DNA of 64,000 nucleotides from Strigamia acuminata. Lineage: Eukaryota; Arthropoda; Chilopoda; Geophilomorpha; Linotaeniidae. The notes beneath the pieces were generated by a model. That model was not told the origin of the DNA and ran no database searches. It saw nothing but the letters and a program-made list of their open reading frames with translations. Below are positions 9,901 through 24,900 of this stretch, in pieces. The translations under genes were made by a program, and so were the position numbers. How positions within the stretch are numbered: the stretch's first letter is position 1; each line of letters opens with the position of its first letter. The stretch covers positions 16,704,427 through 16,768,426 of the forward strand of contig OX442315.1 in the NCBI GenBank assembly GCA_949358305.1. Reading direction: 5' to 3'.

Positions 9901-12900
9901 GGTTAAAAAATAATTAAAAAATAAGGGTAGAAGTAATGTGACTTGTCAAATCAAATATACTGAAAAATCAAATCAAATCAAATCAAATCAAATCAAATCA
10001 AATCAATAAAAACAAACTTTGTATTCTCACAATGAAAGGCCAATTGCACAGTGTCACTCATGCTTAGATTTGGAGAAGCCAAGCACTAAACTCGCTTCTA
10101 ATAAAAAAATCACTTAATCAAAATAAATAAATCAATAAATCAAACAGAAAAGGTCGGAAATTATAAATAGAAATAAAAATAGCTCGAACAACGCTTTTTC
10201 CAGTTTGACAAACAAAATTAATGGACAAAAAAAATTGAAAAAATGTTGCCCTGCCCTACAAACAGAAGCTATGTTTGGTACTATAGTAAAATTGTGATGA
10301 TGAGGATTAGGGATGGACTCGCCCACTACAACATCACCACACGCCAGCTGAGGACACCATCCAGTGCAACATGCAACACGACGACGACGCCAACAACAAC
10401 AACAACAACATTGACAAGACGTGGAATAAACCAAAGTAAAGAACAGACAAGTGGTCATCTTTTATAAAATTAATCACTTCAAATTTGCATAAATGTGTAA
10501 ATAAAAGTCTAAAATTTGAAAACTTTTGACAGCCAAGTGTTAAAGGGTTCGTTCGTTTTATTAATGTCATTGAATAGACTTTTTATAAAATGTACTGTCA
10601 ACTTGAAGGCTTTATTCGTAGTGCCAGATTCGTTTATTCTAATGCTGATTGACAGCACACGTATTTCAGGATCCTGCCTTATTCTGCAGCTACTAAAAAA
10701 TAGATGACCTTCCTTGCATGTGCGGATTCCATGTTAATTAATTAAATATTGATCAAAACTTAAAAAGAAAGACCACAAATTGTTCTTTACAAAAATCGGT
10801 CATGCAAAAAAAAATTTCTAATAAAAAAATGTTAAACAAATAGAAAAAGCAAAGTTAATTGTGAGTTTTTTAAAAAAAAAAGAAAAAAAAAAAAAAGAAA
10901 AAGAAAAACAGCCAGAAAAAAAAAGAAATTTAAGAGAAAAAGAGAGTGAAATGTGGAGTTGGTAAACCAAGGCTTTACTTACCTGAGGTCGGGGTGAGGG
11001 TGGGATTCGTCATGCCATTGGTTAACGTATTCATGTGCGTCATTTGTGCTGCTGCCAGGGCTGCCATTGGGTTGATGTAACCACCTTGAGTTGCTGCCGC
11101 TGCCATCAGCGCTGCCTGTTGCTGCATGAACTAAGCCAAAAGGATTGCACATCAACAAGAGTGAACAAGAAAACGCAAAGATTTATATTTATTATATCCA
11201 AAATTTCAGTTCCCACAAAATGATATTTTATATCTAAATCGATTGCATCTGGCACCGATAACAGAACACATTCGTGTCACCACCATAATCGATTCTCATT
11301 TGCAAAATTGTACCCCGTGATGAGATGAGATTCCGCAAGAAACGAATAAAATCACCTGTGCGTATGCTCCATAAGCACCAAATTGATTGAGAACAAAAGG
11401 ATTAAGGAGACCCATATTGCCGGCCATTTGTTGCATTCTCCGTATTTGTCTCTCTTTGTCCGTATCGGCGAATTTAACTACGAGGCTCGATGATGCCCCC
11501 TGCAATACATAAAGAAAGAAATTAAAAAATTATTTTTTCACCTGTAATTATTGTGTGTTTTTATGAAAATATCATCAAAAATTTAACTGAAAAATAACGG
11601 AAAATGGGTACAATTTTAAGAAAATGCTATTCCATTTTCCATTCGGTAATATTGATTTTTTTGGAAAATTATGCCTTTACTGGACCAAATAATGTGTCTA
11701 ACAATGCATCCAAGTATTACAATCGATCATCGTTTCTGCGCAAACATTTCAGGCCATTGATTAATCACGTTCGCTCTTCAATTAATAATTTCTAGCAAAT
11801 TTGATCGTTTGGATGAAAATAAATCCGTAGTTTGCAAGTGTTCTTCGTCGGTGGTAGGATAAAATTTTTAAATCAATTTGGATGAAATTTATTCATATTC
11901 TTTTTCATGATTTCAGAATGATAAAGAAGGTTTCCTGGATGCTGCACAACGTTTATTTTTCTTTTGACACGAAGAGAATAAATTACTTTTCAACTCCATT
12001 TTTTACTTCAAAAATATCAACAACAACAAAAAAACGCTTTCTGAATTTTTTTCTCTCTCCAAGTAAAAACACTGTTGCACAGGCGGCTGCAGATTCAATA
12101 ATAATGTGACATAACAAAAGCCATCATAAATACATTATTTAAAAAAATTATATCAAATGATCAGTGCGACTTTAGAGAAATAAAGAAACAGAAGCAATTA
12201 ACGGCCAAAGAAATTAGGTCTCGTTAATGCTTCTATCCGTCCAGGCAAAAAATGGCCACAAATCTGAAATAAAGTTGACCAAGAGTTCCAAAACTTAAAG
12301 ACGAAAATAATCTGGCAATCCCTTAAGTATGTCTAAAAAAGGGAGTCCAAACTTTGGCACTACAAACTTCCTAAATCTTAATCTCGTGCTAGAATATTTC
12401 ATCAGCCATTTTTTCTTCTTCTTTGTTGCCAATTTTGAAAACGACTTTCCAAAATGATGGAGTTGAAACTCGGTGTTAGAGCGAGCAGTTTTCAAATCAG
12501 CTTTTTGGGAATTAATCAATGGCAACGACGTACTGCACAGTGATGAATTGAGGCTGCTAGCCACGAGATCGCCTCCTCCTATCCATCATGCGGCGAGTTT
12601 TCCATAAAAACACCAAATCGAAATCTTGGCGACTGTTCGAATTGGCTAGCAACTTCAGGTCTTGCCAAACAGACCAAAGGAAAAAAAAGATTTCGAAGTT
12701 AAAAAAAGATAAAAACTCACTGGCATAGTTTGGCTTCCGTGGAGATTGTTGATTGCAGCTTGAGCTTCAGCGTGTGTGCTGAACTTGACAAAAGCACATC
12801 CTAAAAAACAAAATCGTCATTAATAAAACTGATTTATTTAACTTGCTATTTGCTGCTAACAACAAACAAGCAACGTTAAAAAATGGCAGCGCGTCTAAAT

Positions 12901-15900
12901 AAATAAATAAATAAATCTAAAGCACACACACACACTAATTAATGCTTACAGGCTAAAACGAAAGGACGATTAATCATAATCATTGTGAAAAATTAATGTA
13001 ACTCATCACCTTTGCTTGCCCCGTCCGGGCCCCTAAGGATAGTGCATTCTTCTATGGTTCCGTAGGGAGCAAACAATTGACGAACATCATCTTCTGTCTG
13101 CTGTTTACTGAGCATGCCCACGAATAACTTCCGGTCCTCTGTTGGGAAAAACAAAACAAAACATGTAGATATAAATTGAGCTGCGTGATTAAAACATAAT
13201 TTGATAAAAGCAAACAAAAACAAATATATGTAGAAAAATAAAAGTAGCAAAACCAATCAAAAGAGCAGATGCGCCGCTCATTGCCAGTCACTTCCAGTCG
13301 ATAAAGTCATCTCTCAACAACTTCTTTTAACAAATTAATTAATTTATTGGCACGAGCAGTTTGCATCGCAGCGTAGGTGGCGACAGTTTGTATGAACATT
13401 CGCACAACGCTCCGATAATAATCAGATTAGATGCGTTTAATATCAGATATTGTGCCAGCAAACTTCACTTAATTAATTACATTCTCCGCTTTACAATACG
13501 CTAACTGACCAACTCTACCATGTCATTTTAAAATCACCATTCTAAATCATTCGCAACTCGCGTAAACAAATTACTCGTGTTGCTTCGACCGTTTTTAAAT
13601 TTAATGCACTTAGACAAATAAAAATCTTCCTTTTTCTAATAGCTCTACCACAAACTTTCCAAACAACACGCGAAGAGCTCGTAAAAGTGGAAACAGCGTC
13701 TTGCAACAAAAACAGATGGCGGGTCAAAAGCAGGAACATTTGTAAGAATTGCCAATGAAACCAATTAGAAATAGGAGAAGCGAAACCATCATAATCCAAA
13801 GCGCAGATGAGACCCCGAGGGGCTCCAATTATTAATGCAATGCCCCACGCTACAACAACCAAAGCCATCCACCAACTGCAGTTGCACGCGATCTTTAACC
13901 TCACACGACCAAAGACACGTGCGACTCTCTTTATACTAGCATGCTCCGCACTCATCTATATTTCTGTGCAAATTACAACGGAGAGCCCTCTGTGTTTCCA
14001 TGTTTCGGTAAAGGTTTAACCCCGTATCCGACCACCTGCACCTCTCAAAGAGCACTCGCGACGCCTCCATCCCCATCTAACATTCACACGAATCGAACAC
14101 TACTTCCGGAACTATACATCTCGATAGTATTCATACCTCACACCATCACCGGCTGCCTCGCTTCTTTGTGCCGGAGATTTGTAACTATAAAAGTGGATTT
14201 AATGTCCGTTCTTATTTAGCTTGACCCAAAAGGAAGTGACGACACAGCGGTCGTATCCACCAAGACTACAAAAACTTGCCATCTGACCCATAACGTCTAG
14301 ATATTGGATCTGTAGGCGACACATACACTTTAAATGATTGAAACAATAGAACACTTTGGACGAGCAATTAGACACGCCACATGTCCAATTTTACCACAAC
14401 ATACGCTGACACCAGTCAGAGTGCGCGCACTTGTGCAGCTTGCAGGGTAACAAACTCAATCGTTCTGGACTTGTCTCCATAGTTCTTGTTTTTGTTTTTG
14501 ATCGAACGTGTAATTAAAACACTTTTTGGAACGAGTTTTCCTAAACAATGTGCACTTGTTGGATTAATCAAATACAAAATGGGTCAAATGCATTACTCAT
14601 CGCGCCGTTCGATGGCACCTTGTCAAAACTGTCAACTTGGTTGAATTATTTGAAGCGACGCAACCGCGAGTTTATTTTTCTCTTAAAATAGAAGTCAAAT
14701 AACTGGATATGGACGATCCAATATCTTTGAGCATGTATTGAAAAAGTTGAAACTAAAAATGTATCTGTCACCTTTCGTCACCTTCAAAGTCTAAAAGGTT
14801 CGGTCCGTTAAAGCAGAAGGTTATTTGAGAAAATCCGCTTTGAAATTAATAAGAAAAAGATACGAAAATAGAACGAAGATATTTTATCCTACAAAGTTAA
14901 AATATATGTATCGATAACTTACAGATAAAAAATATTGACTAAAAATCGTGCAAATAAATTTTTATCTTTAATCCAATAGCAAATTTAAATTAACATGTAG
15001 GAATATTTTTTTTTATAAACACGACTCCGAAATGAAGGCGCTAAGCCTGTCAAAAGCAGTAGGCGAATATGGAAATGGGAGTCAGTGGCAAAGAAAATTG
15101 TAATCAGAAGAAAGGCAAGCAAGAAAGAAGAGTTAAGTCGAAGTGACAGGTTTACGTAAACGAAAAATAATTCGCAATGACGCTCAACAACGCCCATGCC
15201 ATTAAAAGTAAGACGGAGGAGGAAGAAAATAGCGAAAGAAAAAAGAAAAATCATTTTCCACCAGTAGAAACTCGAGGCAACAAATTGCAAATAGCCAATA
15301 ACCAGCTCTGCCTAATTAATTAATCACATTTCCCAATCGAATTTAACCTTTTCGATCGCCTATTGGAGAAATATTTGATTGCATCGATCGCATCGCGGAC
15401 CCCCCTCGCAGCAGTAATGACAGTTCATTTGCAACCGGAGAACGAATCTTTCTTCGTCATCAAACGCGGCAACCTTTTCATTTGTGGCTTCTCCATTTTT
15501 CACTAGCAACAAAATAATTGGACAGCGATGGGCCCGAGAATTAATTACAAAGTAATTCTGCGACATCAAACTCGGTGCGCTTTGCGTGTCCCAAGGTGAC
15601 AACTACAACCCTTGCTAATGGCTCAACAGTGCGCGTTCAATTTCATGTTAAACGTGCTCATTAACATTGCGTCGAGAGTCCAATTTGCATAAGACGAGGC
15701 AGCCACGACAACGACTTAAGACAAATCCACATTCATAATTACTAAAACTTACTAGCGTAGGCTTTTTCGCAACTCGTGTTTAGCAGCCAAGTTGCACTCG
15801 AGGCGGAGCTTTTCACCCTACGCTTTTATTCACTGGCAAATGATGGATGGCTGCTTCCTTCTGCTCTCATTAATCAAATACTGGCGTACAAATGAATATA

Positions 15901-18900
15901 AATTGTTAGTTGCATGGCCTTATCAGATGACTGGGTCGACTCCACTCAAAACTTTTCTCCCCTCCGTAAATTCGAATCAATATTCGCGCAAAAAAAACTC
16001 ATTTCCTCTCTCGACTTATACACAATATAGACGGACACTCTGAAAAAAATAAACTAAAAGGTGTATTTGGTGTGTTAAAACAAAATCTCCCAAGATGCAC
16101 ACCTTTTAAATGCAAAAGTACACTTTTTAGATGCACAAATGCATTTTTTAGATGCAAATGCGTGCGTTAAAGTGCTGCTTTAAACCCACATTCGACACAA
16201 TTTAATATTTTTTTCTAAATAAAATTTATCCCACTGAATTTTTAAACAGAAATCTTTATTTCATAATGCAATAAATCTATTTATGTACGAAATTGAATTC
16301 ATTGAATGAAACCTAAAAACTAAAAAATAATAATAATAATATAAAATAAACAAATTCCGCCCTTCGCCACACCTGATATCGATTTTTCCACTCGTCTTTA
16401 AATCAATTACCGTCCCCATATACATCCTACAATTGTCTTCACAAATTTCGACCTCTTTTTCCCCCAAAAGACACGTCTGAGCTGATTGTGAGGCAAGGAA
16501 ATCTTCTTGTCTCTATAATTGAGGCTTAAGGGCAGATTTTCCTTGTTAGTGCGTCTGTCAAGGCGTTAATCTACTAAATACAAGCTGTCCGCTGCTTTGC
16601 CAGCCCGAATTAACCCACTCTCTCTTCAATGGGCTTTTTTCTCTTAAAAAAAAAGAAACCTCTTCTCAAATTCCCCTTCTCTAACACCCCAAACACCATT
16701 AACCCAAAAATCTCACCATTAATTCTTTTTTCACGCTTATACTTTGTCCAAAATGTGTATCGCTTGAGAGGAAAATCGATTCCTAGCAAAATAATGCTCA
16801 TCGAGTTTTACCAAAAAGCCCCTAGAAGATTTACTACGTAGCCACTCAGTCGAGTGTCACGCCCTGTACTTTGAAGTAATCACGAATCGCTCCTTGTAAC
16901 CCCGTAAAATAAAAAGAAAAATCCAATACGAAAGCTCCGATCATCCATTCTCAACTATTTATTACGAGATGCAAATCCAAAAGCAACAATTTTGATGCCG
17001 TCTCCGAAGAAATAATGCGGAGATATCGACGGTGGGATACTTTTTAAGTCTCTGTTCATCCAGCATAAACTTAGGCGCGAAATAGAACGTCTTTCCTTCC
17101 AGCACGCCTGATAAAACCATTTGGTAATCTGTTATTGCACTCTCGCCTCACGTATTCAGCTCAGCTAGCAAACAAAGGGAAGCAAAAGGAAAAAAATTTG
17201 TTTGCACACACGAGAAATTTCCCCTCATTTTGGATCCAAGAAAGGTAATCGTTCGTGTGTACACCGATTAAATCGAGAAATTCAGCTCACACGCGAGGGG
17301 GAAAAAAACAAAAATCCGGAAGCAAAGGCTTAAAACATGAACCCTGGTCAGTGCACCGTGATGCCACAGGTAGTCCGACTAAAGGGAGGCTCAATCATGT
17401 AGGTTGTGGGCACCCTGGGGGTTGCGAGCTGGCCACTAGCCCACGTTGATGAAGGAAATAATCCGCTGCTTTCTTTACGGCGTTGCTAATGGTGCACGTG
17501 GCCGGCTCCTCATCACTCCCCCGTGAAGATCAAGATTGATGGCTTGTCTAAGCCTTAACGATGCCCATGGTGATGAAACGTTGCAAAGTGAAACGCATGC
17601 GTTCGTTTGCACTTTTCGTTTGACCATCAGAAGCGGTGAAAAATCTCAGGTGGTTGCAACCAGCACAAGATTGAGAACAGATGATGAATACGAGTTTCCA
17701 AGTCTCGACACGCAATAAAAGCCCTCATTACCAAAGTCGTTAAGCGGTGCCAATGCCAAATACCGTATTCACGAGGATTGATACTGATGAAGTTGCACCA
17801 CCACACTGACCAGACCACCGATTCCTAATTGGAACCATTAAATGGAACCCAAACAACTTTTTCCCCCCATCTATATATATATATATAGAATGAGAACACA
17901 TTATAACTAATAATGTCCTTCTTAAAGAAGATATAATCGCAAAAAGTTGAACATCGATTCGAATATTATGCAAAATAATTCTTTTTGAGACCCCGAGCTG
18001 TAGTTCATTCAGCTTAATGGTTAAGTCCGGCAGTGCTAAAAATTAAAATGAATAGAGATAATAAATAAATATACCGTAGGAGAGAAAAGTTTTTTGAATT
18101 ACTTGTGAAAAACTTTGCACTTTGGTCTATTAAAGCCATAAGACGGACTGTGCGCGCGATAATACCTGCGTCGGCGTCCATCAATTAAGTGCCGTAAATT
18201 TGGCGATGAGAGCATAGCGCCCATTAATCTCGGGCTAACGGGGCCCATTTTATTTTATGGGTGCATTTTTTTCAACATTCAATGCCTAATAGAAATTCAT
18301 AAATCAAGGAGTGTTCCGGCTGATGACAAATCGTGAACCCTTCTCGTAAATTATTCCCTCCTGTCACACTATATCTATAAAACTCCATTACCGACATTAA
18401 CATGGAGTCAGAACTGAAAATAATTATGACTTAATAAGCCAAAATGTCAAAACAAAACGTATAAATACTCAACCAATATGGCATCTCACTTAATACACCT
18501 AAGCAGCCAGGAAAGCGTAAATAATACTCCGTAATAATAATAATAATAATGAAAAAAAAATACTCGTCAGATTCCGTGAATATTAAATCAATCAATTAAT
18601 TTTTATTACCTCGAATAAAGCCTTCAATCGACTATAATTATTATTCTAAACAACAAAGTAGTTATATTATCGTGTGTAATGAGTGTGGATTTATGTAATG
18701 TTGCTCAGGAAAGAGAAAATGAGTTAAGCACCATCACGCATGCGTTATGACGATAAGAACAAATAAGCCCTTCATCAGTCAATTCGTCAAGTGCATGAGT
18801 GGACTAAGGATCAAAGCCGACGCACGAGTGATTGAAAAGCGGATATCGATGATCAGAAGAGCGGCCTCCTGTTTGCTGGTGGGGATGGAGAGGAGAAAGG

Positions 18901-21900
18901 AAAGGGAGGCTTCTCGTGCACATTCTAATTTGTCATCTTCACTCATTACGGCCCAGGGGGATTCCATCCAAATAACCTACTATCGATTCCCTCCATCTAT
19001 TGGGAATGATCCAAGCTAATATCAAAGCCGGGGGTACAAGGTAAAGTTTGACACAATTATAGCTCGAAAAACCAGAGCAGCAACCAACCACCCCGTCCGC
19101 CTCCGCCCCTATGTGTACTTTGATAAACCTCTTTTTAATGAATTCCAAAATAAGAAACGCCTGAGAAAACTTGCCTCTTCTCCCCTCCGTACCCATTTCC
19201 TCCACTCTGCTTTGCACATTTTGTATGCATCTTACTCGCGAGTCGATTAAGTGCAAAGCAAACGACGGTCTTCCTATGAATATGCACGCTCGGCAATTAA
19301 ACGAGGGGAGCCATCTGATGCATATTCTCGATGCAAATGAATAAAAATTTGTGCAATATGGACAGAAACATGACAATTTTTCTTGAACAAGTCAAAAGAA
19401 ATAAACGACGTTAATATCGATTTAAATGTGTAGGAAATAATAATTAAATTTTTTTTTTAATTGTTTATTTTTTTTTTTTTAAATGAAATAAAAAAATTCA
19501 AGTGACAGTTTCAGAAGCGATCTTGAGGTCCAAACTCCCCTCAACCCGCCCACTCAACCACTGCTATAAACTTGACGACTTGGCGCAGACATTTGCTAAT
19601 GAAATCACATAACGGAGCACTCGCAGGATTAAACCTTCTTCCCACAGGAATACTGAGTCGCAGTTTAATTCTAAAACGACTCCTTCCTCTTACTTAACTT
19701 TAAAATCTCTTAGTTCATAGAAAAAAAAATTATGCACCACTCGAATTGTAAAAGAAAAAAAGAAAAGAAAATCTTTAATGTCACACCCAACATTCCGTTG
19801 GTTTTGGATTAAATAAGATTCGTTGAAAATTCCACCGATTTTGTGATGATTTGAAATGAGTTTTTTAGATAAAAAGTTTAGGCTTGAGGAAACCATTGTA
19901 AGGAGGAAAGTATAATTTACTCGATGACACGGTACAATTTTATTTTAAGGAAGGTTGGATTTTCACAACGGGTTTAATGATGCACTCTACTCCACAGAAA
20001 AACTTCTTGTGTTGCACTACATAAATCTCTCGAAAAATCTTCTGATAAGAAAAAAAAATCGCATTCTTTTAAACTAAATTATGGTTTCCGAGTTGAGGCA
20101 TGACAACGACACGTTCCCTTTTTAAGTGCTTAACGACGACCTTTTCCGGTAATTACAAAACAAGCAAATTCTAATTAAAATCTCATTCCGTCTTCAAAAC
20201 AAACTTTTTTTTATATGAAAAATCCAAAAATAGATTTCTAATCTCCAAAAATACCAATAAAAAAAAAAGAAGACAAAAACAAGATGAATAAAAAAAAAAG
20301 TTGATCCCGAGCTGCACATCTAATTACAGATCGGCTGAATTTCTTCCAATCATAGCCGATCTAGTCCCATAGGAAACCACTCAGAGAAACGTGCGTTAAG
20401 ACGCTTTCAGTTTACTTGATGGTGACTGGGAAAGAGAAAGTGAAAGGGGAGTCAAGATCCCATAGGAAGCGCGGCCAACGCACCTGATAAGCGAAGCCAA
20501 AATTAGGTAATGTCTGCTTTCTCTTCAGGTCAGCAATTTATTCACTAGACCAAAAACACTCATCAACTTCAAATTGGAAAGAAAAAAACCAAAGAAACCA
20601 AAAAAAAAATTAATAATCAATAAAAAAAAAGAAAAGTTGTTTCCAATTCTAATTTATCGTTCCCATAACATTGTCTTTCGTTTGTTTTTTCCCCATCGAG
20701 CCAAACTTTCTTCCCGACACCGCACAAAGCCATCTAATATTTAAGAACGTGTACCAATGAGCACCATCATTTTGATCCATAAAACCGATCGCATGCACAG
20801 AGCAAAACGGCTGTAATTCGATGCGTCAGTCGGCCGTGTGCCCATTATTGGTTTCCATCACACCTTCGAACCACGAAGGCACAAGAGTGAATCTGCGTGG
20901 GCCTATTTAATTTCCATGGAAACGACAACCGGAGATTTGGCCACTGAGCGTCGCCATGGAAACGTTTCTACCACGTGGATATTGCTCGCTTTGCTCCGGC
21001 AATTTTTTTCTCTCTAGGCCACAAATTCTGAACGCAGTCACAAGGATACTGTGCAAGACGCCAGTGGCGCAAGTGGAAAAGGGGCACGAGGGCAATCACA
21101 GAGTAGCAAAAATATATCGAAAACGAAAAAAGAGAAAAGAAGAACGCGAACAACTTCTTTTCCCTACAACCGCCAAACTGATTCATAACAACCAACGCTC
21201 CGAACAACTGTCATAACAGTCGGCAAATTTATTTGCCCGAAATTGAAATCACGCGCCTGTAGTAGTAAAGATGGCAATAAAAACAGACCGAATCCGGCCA
21301 AACAAACCGCTCAACGGCCCAACTTGCATTCTTTTTTCTGTTTTCTCCTTAAAACACTAAGTTATAAGACCCGCATGAATGATACAGTATTAATCCCCAT
21401 CCTGTAATAAGGATTAACATCTTATATTCCCAGATTTTAGCCCTCATCAAGCAAACGAAAAAAAAACAGAAAAAAAAGAAAAACTTCCAATTACAAACAA
21501 AAACAAAAGAAAAATTCCATCTGCGCTCCAAATTAGGAAAGAAGAAAAGAAAAGGAAAGAAACAACGGCTCTGATTCAATAAAAGTGCTCGTCACTTCCT
21601 AATTGCAAACAGTAGGGGAGTATGGGTAGGGAGTCCAGCAATCTAGGCATGCGCATTATTTGCGAGACTCAATTAAGTGCAAGATGCGTCGGTTACGTCA
21701 TTCCAGATTGGGAAAGCAACAGAAAGTGAATCGATCGCTGATAGAATGATGAGTTGGTCTGCACTGAACCATGCACAATGCTGGATGCTGGATGTGGCGG
21801 AGGGTTGCTTGGTCGCTGAAAACGACAGTCCAACTCCATTCCTGCCTTCATACATCAAGTTCGTCATTGGGGCAGCGACTCCGAAGTGACACGACCGAGG

Positions 21901-24900
21901 TTGGATCGAGGGTTGCACGAGGCTCCTTGGGGTTACACAGAACTGCGTGCTACCCTAGGTCCAAAGGTCATTCCGGACATCCAATCGCATCACAGATTGA
22001 ATTTAAAGCGTTCTGTCATCAGAGATGAAAGGTGAAATGCGTCGAACAGACGAGTTCGATACTCGAAAGATCCGCCCGACCTTACGAATAGTTAATGCAA
22101 AAAAGACAAGTGCGTTTCGTTTCCCGTCGACGTGGAAAGCAAGAATTAAATGCTCATTATTAAACCACGCCATTCATGTAGACTAGAGCGATGCTTTCGA
22201 GAGGAAACTCGGGCGGAGAAAACGAGACCCTCATCGAGTAAATAAAAAAATCATAACATTTCATTTTTGCCCGTCACGAGGTATTACTCGGAAACACAAT
22301 TGCCATCGTAAAAGGTTTTCCACTTCATCTCTTAAAAATGCGAATAAATAATTTAAATCCGCATTTTTTTTTCTTTTTCTCTTTCTCCTTCTTCATTCCA
22401 TTTCTGCACTACTCTCGACTTATCTCCAAGGATCAATCCCTCTCCTACAGCAATGATTTGTCGTCGTCGCGCCACCCCACGACGCACTCGACATTTTACA
22501 TCAATTCTCGCCTATTTTTTTGCGAAATCATTTTTCATCGCGCCGATTAATTACTTTTGCTTAAAATAAAAAGAAATCACATTATTTTTAAAACACCGAT
22601 AGAAGATTACCAAGGCAGGGAGTGTGCATCCGAATGCAGAGCACGCGTTGGCCGCCATTCCCATTTGCTGCTTCGCGGTGGCAGGACCACAACGCACGAG
22701 AAGCATGGCATACAAATGGTGGCACTTGTCAGTGAATCACTATTAAAAGCATCGGGGAATGATAGAAGGCTTCATCAAAACGTCGGGATTGTATATTTAT
22801 TAGAGATGGGAGCGGGCCACCAATCCATTGGGCGAACGTATGATGCAATCTCACATGCAAATGGCACCAACGCGAGCGCGCAATATCAAGCCGAGCCAGT
22901 TTTTTTTTTTTTGTTCCACACCTGATGGAGTTGCCAATTGTGGCAGTTGNNNNNNNNNNNNNNNNNNNNNNNNNNNNNNNNNNNNNNNNNNNNNNNNNNN
23001 NNNNNNNNNNNNNNNNNNNNNNNNNNNNNNNNNNNNNNNNNNNNNNNNNNNNNNNNNNNNNNNNNNNNNNNNNNNNNNNNNNNNNNNNNNNNNNNNNNNN
23101 NNNNNNNNNNNNNNNNNNNNNNNNNNNNNNNNNNNNNNNNNNNNNNNNNACTTAGGCTATTCACTCAAAAGACATTTCTAATAAAAAATTCCATTAGTAA
23201 CAGCGTCTTTGCTAGATTTTCAATCAAGCGGCACGGAAATGCAATTAATTTTATAATTCAATGAATATAAATTGTTTATATATGCATACGTGGAAAAGAA
23301 ATTTAATAACTATTTTGTTTTGTCTCGTTTGTAACGACCGAAACGAAATTTAAAATAATGAAACGTCTGTAAAAAATTGATGAAAATGTATCACGAAGCA
23401 ATTTTCCACTTTGGCGATTTACGGCACAAGTTTCGGACTTCCTTTTTCCGTCTTGGAAAAATGTTTTATCTTCGGTGCTCGTTTCCTTTTCATCCGCTTT
23501 GTTTCCAATTGGGACCCGGTGTGTCCACACATGACATCTCCGGCCAGCAATTTTAACGCCATCCATGTGCTGTTTCCTGCCAAAAAGGAAGGGCCGCCGG
23601 AGCCTACTGTCATGTGCATTGTGCACGATATCTTCAGGTAAAAGACAAATTTCTTGTTACAAACCGCAACAGCTGCTCGCGAAAATACAGCGGAAACGCA
23701 TTTAATGCGCGCTTCGTTTTACCACGTTTCGCGCAACGATTTTGTTGATTGTAGATTCGAGGCATAATTTTTGTTTCGGATCGATAAACGTATTCATATT
23801 TAAAGCGAAAAACGCAATAATGTTTTATTTTCAAAATAAAACTGAATATTAAAATTACAAATTGCTTATTCTTTTGGCATTTTCTGCCCGTCCACTTGCA
23901 TGCAAATTAAAACAAACTTTTAAAATGAAATTAAGCAAACTCGATTAAGCAAATTTCCAAGTGCGAAAAATTTGTTCCAGCCAGAAACTCATTACAAACA
24001 CAGTTAAATAAGTGTCGAGACTAATTTTGACGAGTGCCATCTGTGGCTGAATTGAACTGTTCCAATGAAGGCATTTCATTGTGTTGCTTCTCTTTTCAAT
24101 ATCTTCCTTTTCCCTGTTCCGTGCAGCCTGTCCCATTCAATTGGAGAGTGAAAACGCCTTTAATTTTCTTCAACCCCTCTCATTCCCTTCCCCAATCCTT
24201 TATTCCTTACGCTTCAAGATGGCGCCAATTTTTCTGATTAGTTTTTTCTTCCTTCCTTCCTTCCTTTCCCCTCTTTCCCCACCGAATTTACAATTTTCAT
24301 GTGCGCTCTAAAATTTGCACATTTATTGTCCATCGACGCAAGTAACCCTTACACAAGATCAATTTGACCATAAATTGCTTCAGCTTCTGAGGTGTTTCCT
24401 CCAAAGAAAAATCCACACAGAAGCAGCTGCGTCGGCAACAGAACAGATAATTAGTGCAGTGGAAAGAAAGAAAAATTGACCAAGGAGTGCTGAGATCATT
24501 GGCCATTCAGTCCCAAACGACAACAATTAGCACATCTGTGTAGGTCTTAAAAAGCCTTTAACAACACATCGTTTTTTTGCTTTCTTTATTCATACCACGT
24601 TTTTGCCAATGAAATGTTGATAGATATATAAAAAGAAAAAATAAAAAGGAGCGCAAAGCAAACTTGAAATGATCTTTGGCACGTGATAAGCCATTGGATA
24701 ACACTTTGAAACGACTGTAGTTCGTACACTGTTTGAATGGGCAACTCTTTGCTGTTTTTCTCAGAGTGAAGCAGCAGCACGCAGACATGATCGCCTATAA
24801 ACACTTTATGGACGTCAGTTCCTTTTTCTAAGTGGTTTGCTTCAGCAGAATTAACAAGTAATAGCCATAATATCTGCTTTTTATTCCGGTCTCAACAAAA

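Larger units (their letters stand above)
9399..10982 (-). other. Intron (1584 bp) with U-rich and UGU-rich stretches
   Basis: On the transcript strand this intron has a long U/C-rich tract shortly after the donor (forward 10868-10930), a TGTTG run (forward 10391-10410) and a TTGAT pentamer array (forward 9966-10005). No exon was recognised. Confidence 0.85.
13139..22949 (-). other. 18.3-kb intron, 3' part up to the assembly gap
   Basis: No exon with family similarity and no RNA gene was found. The intron end next to RRM2 is T/G-rich on the transcript (forward 13147-13165 and 13211-13224). AT-rich stretches alternate with more balanced blocks at about 13540-14460, 15300-15700, 17240-17820, 18750-19330, 20400-21240 and 21640-22200, which may be regulatory. 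Low-complexity ATGCA-type repeats lie at 16056-16165, and X-box-like palindromes at 20910-20978. Confidence 0.7.

Noticed and set aside
17871-17888. (TA)n palindrome
   Set aside because: An ordinary AT microsatellite; a hairpin potential of this kind carries no specific information.
22557-22925. 122-codon + strand frame next to the assembly gap
   Set aside because: No recognisable motif. It ends in a T tract and its context is intronic.
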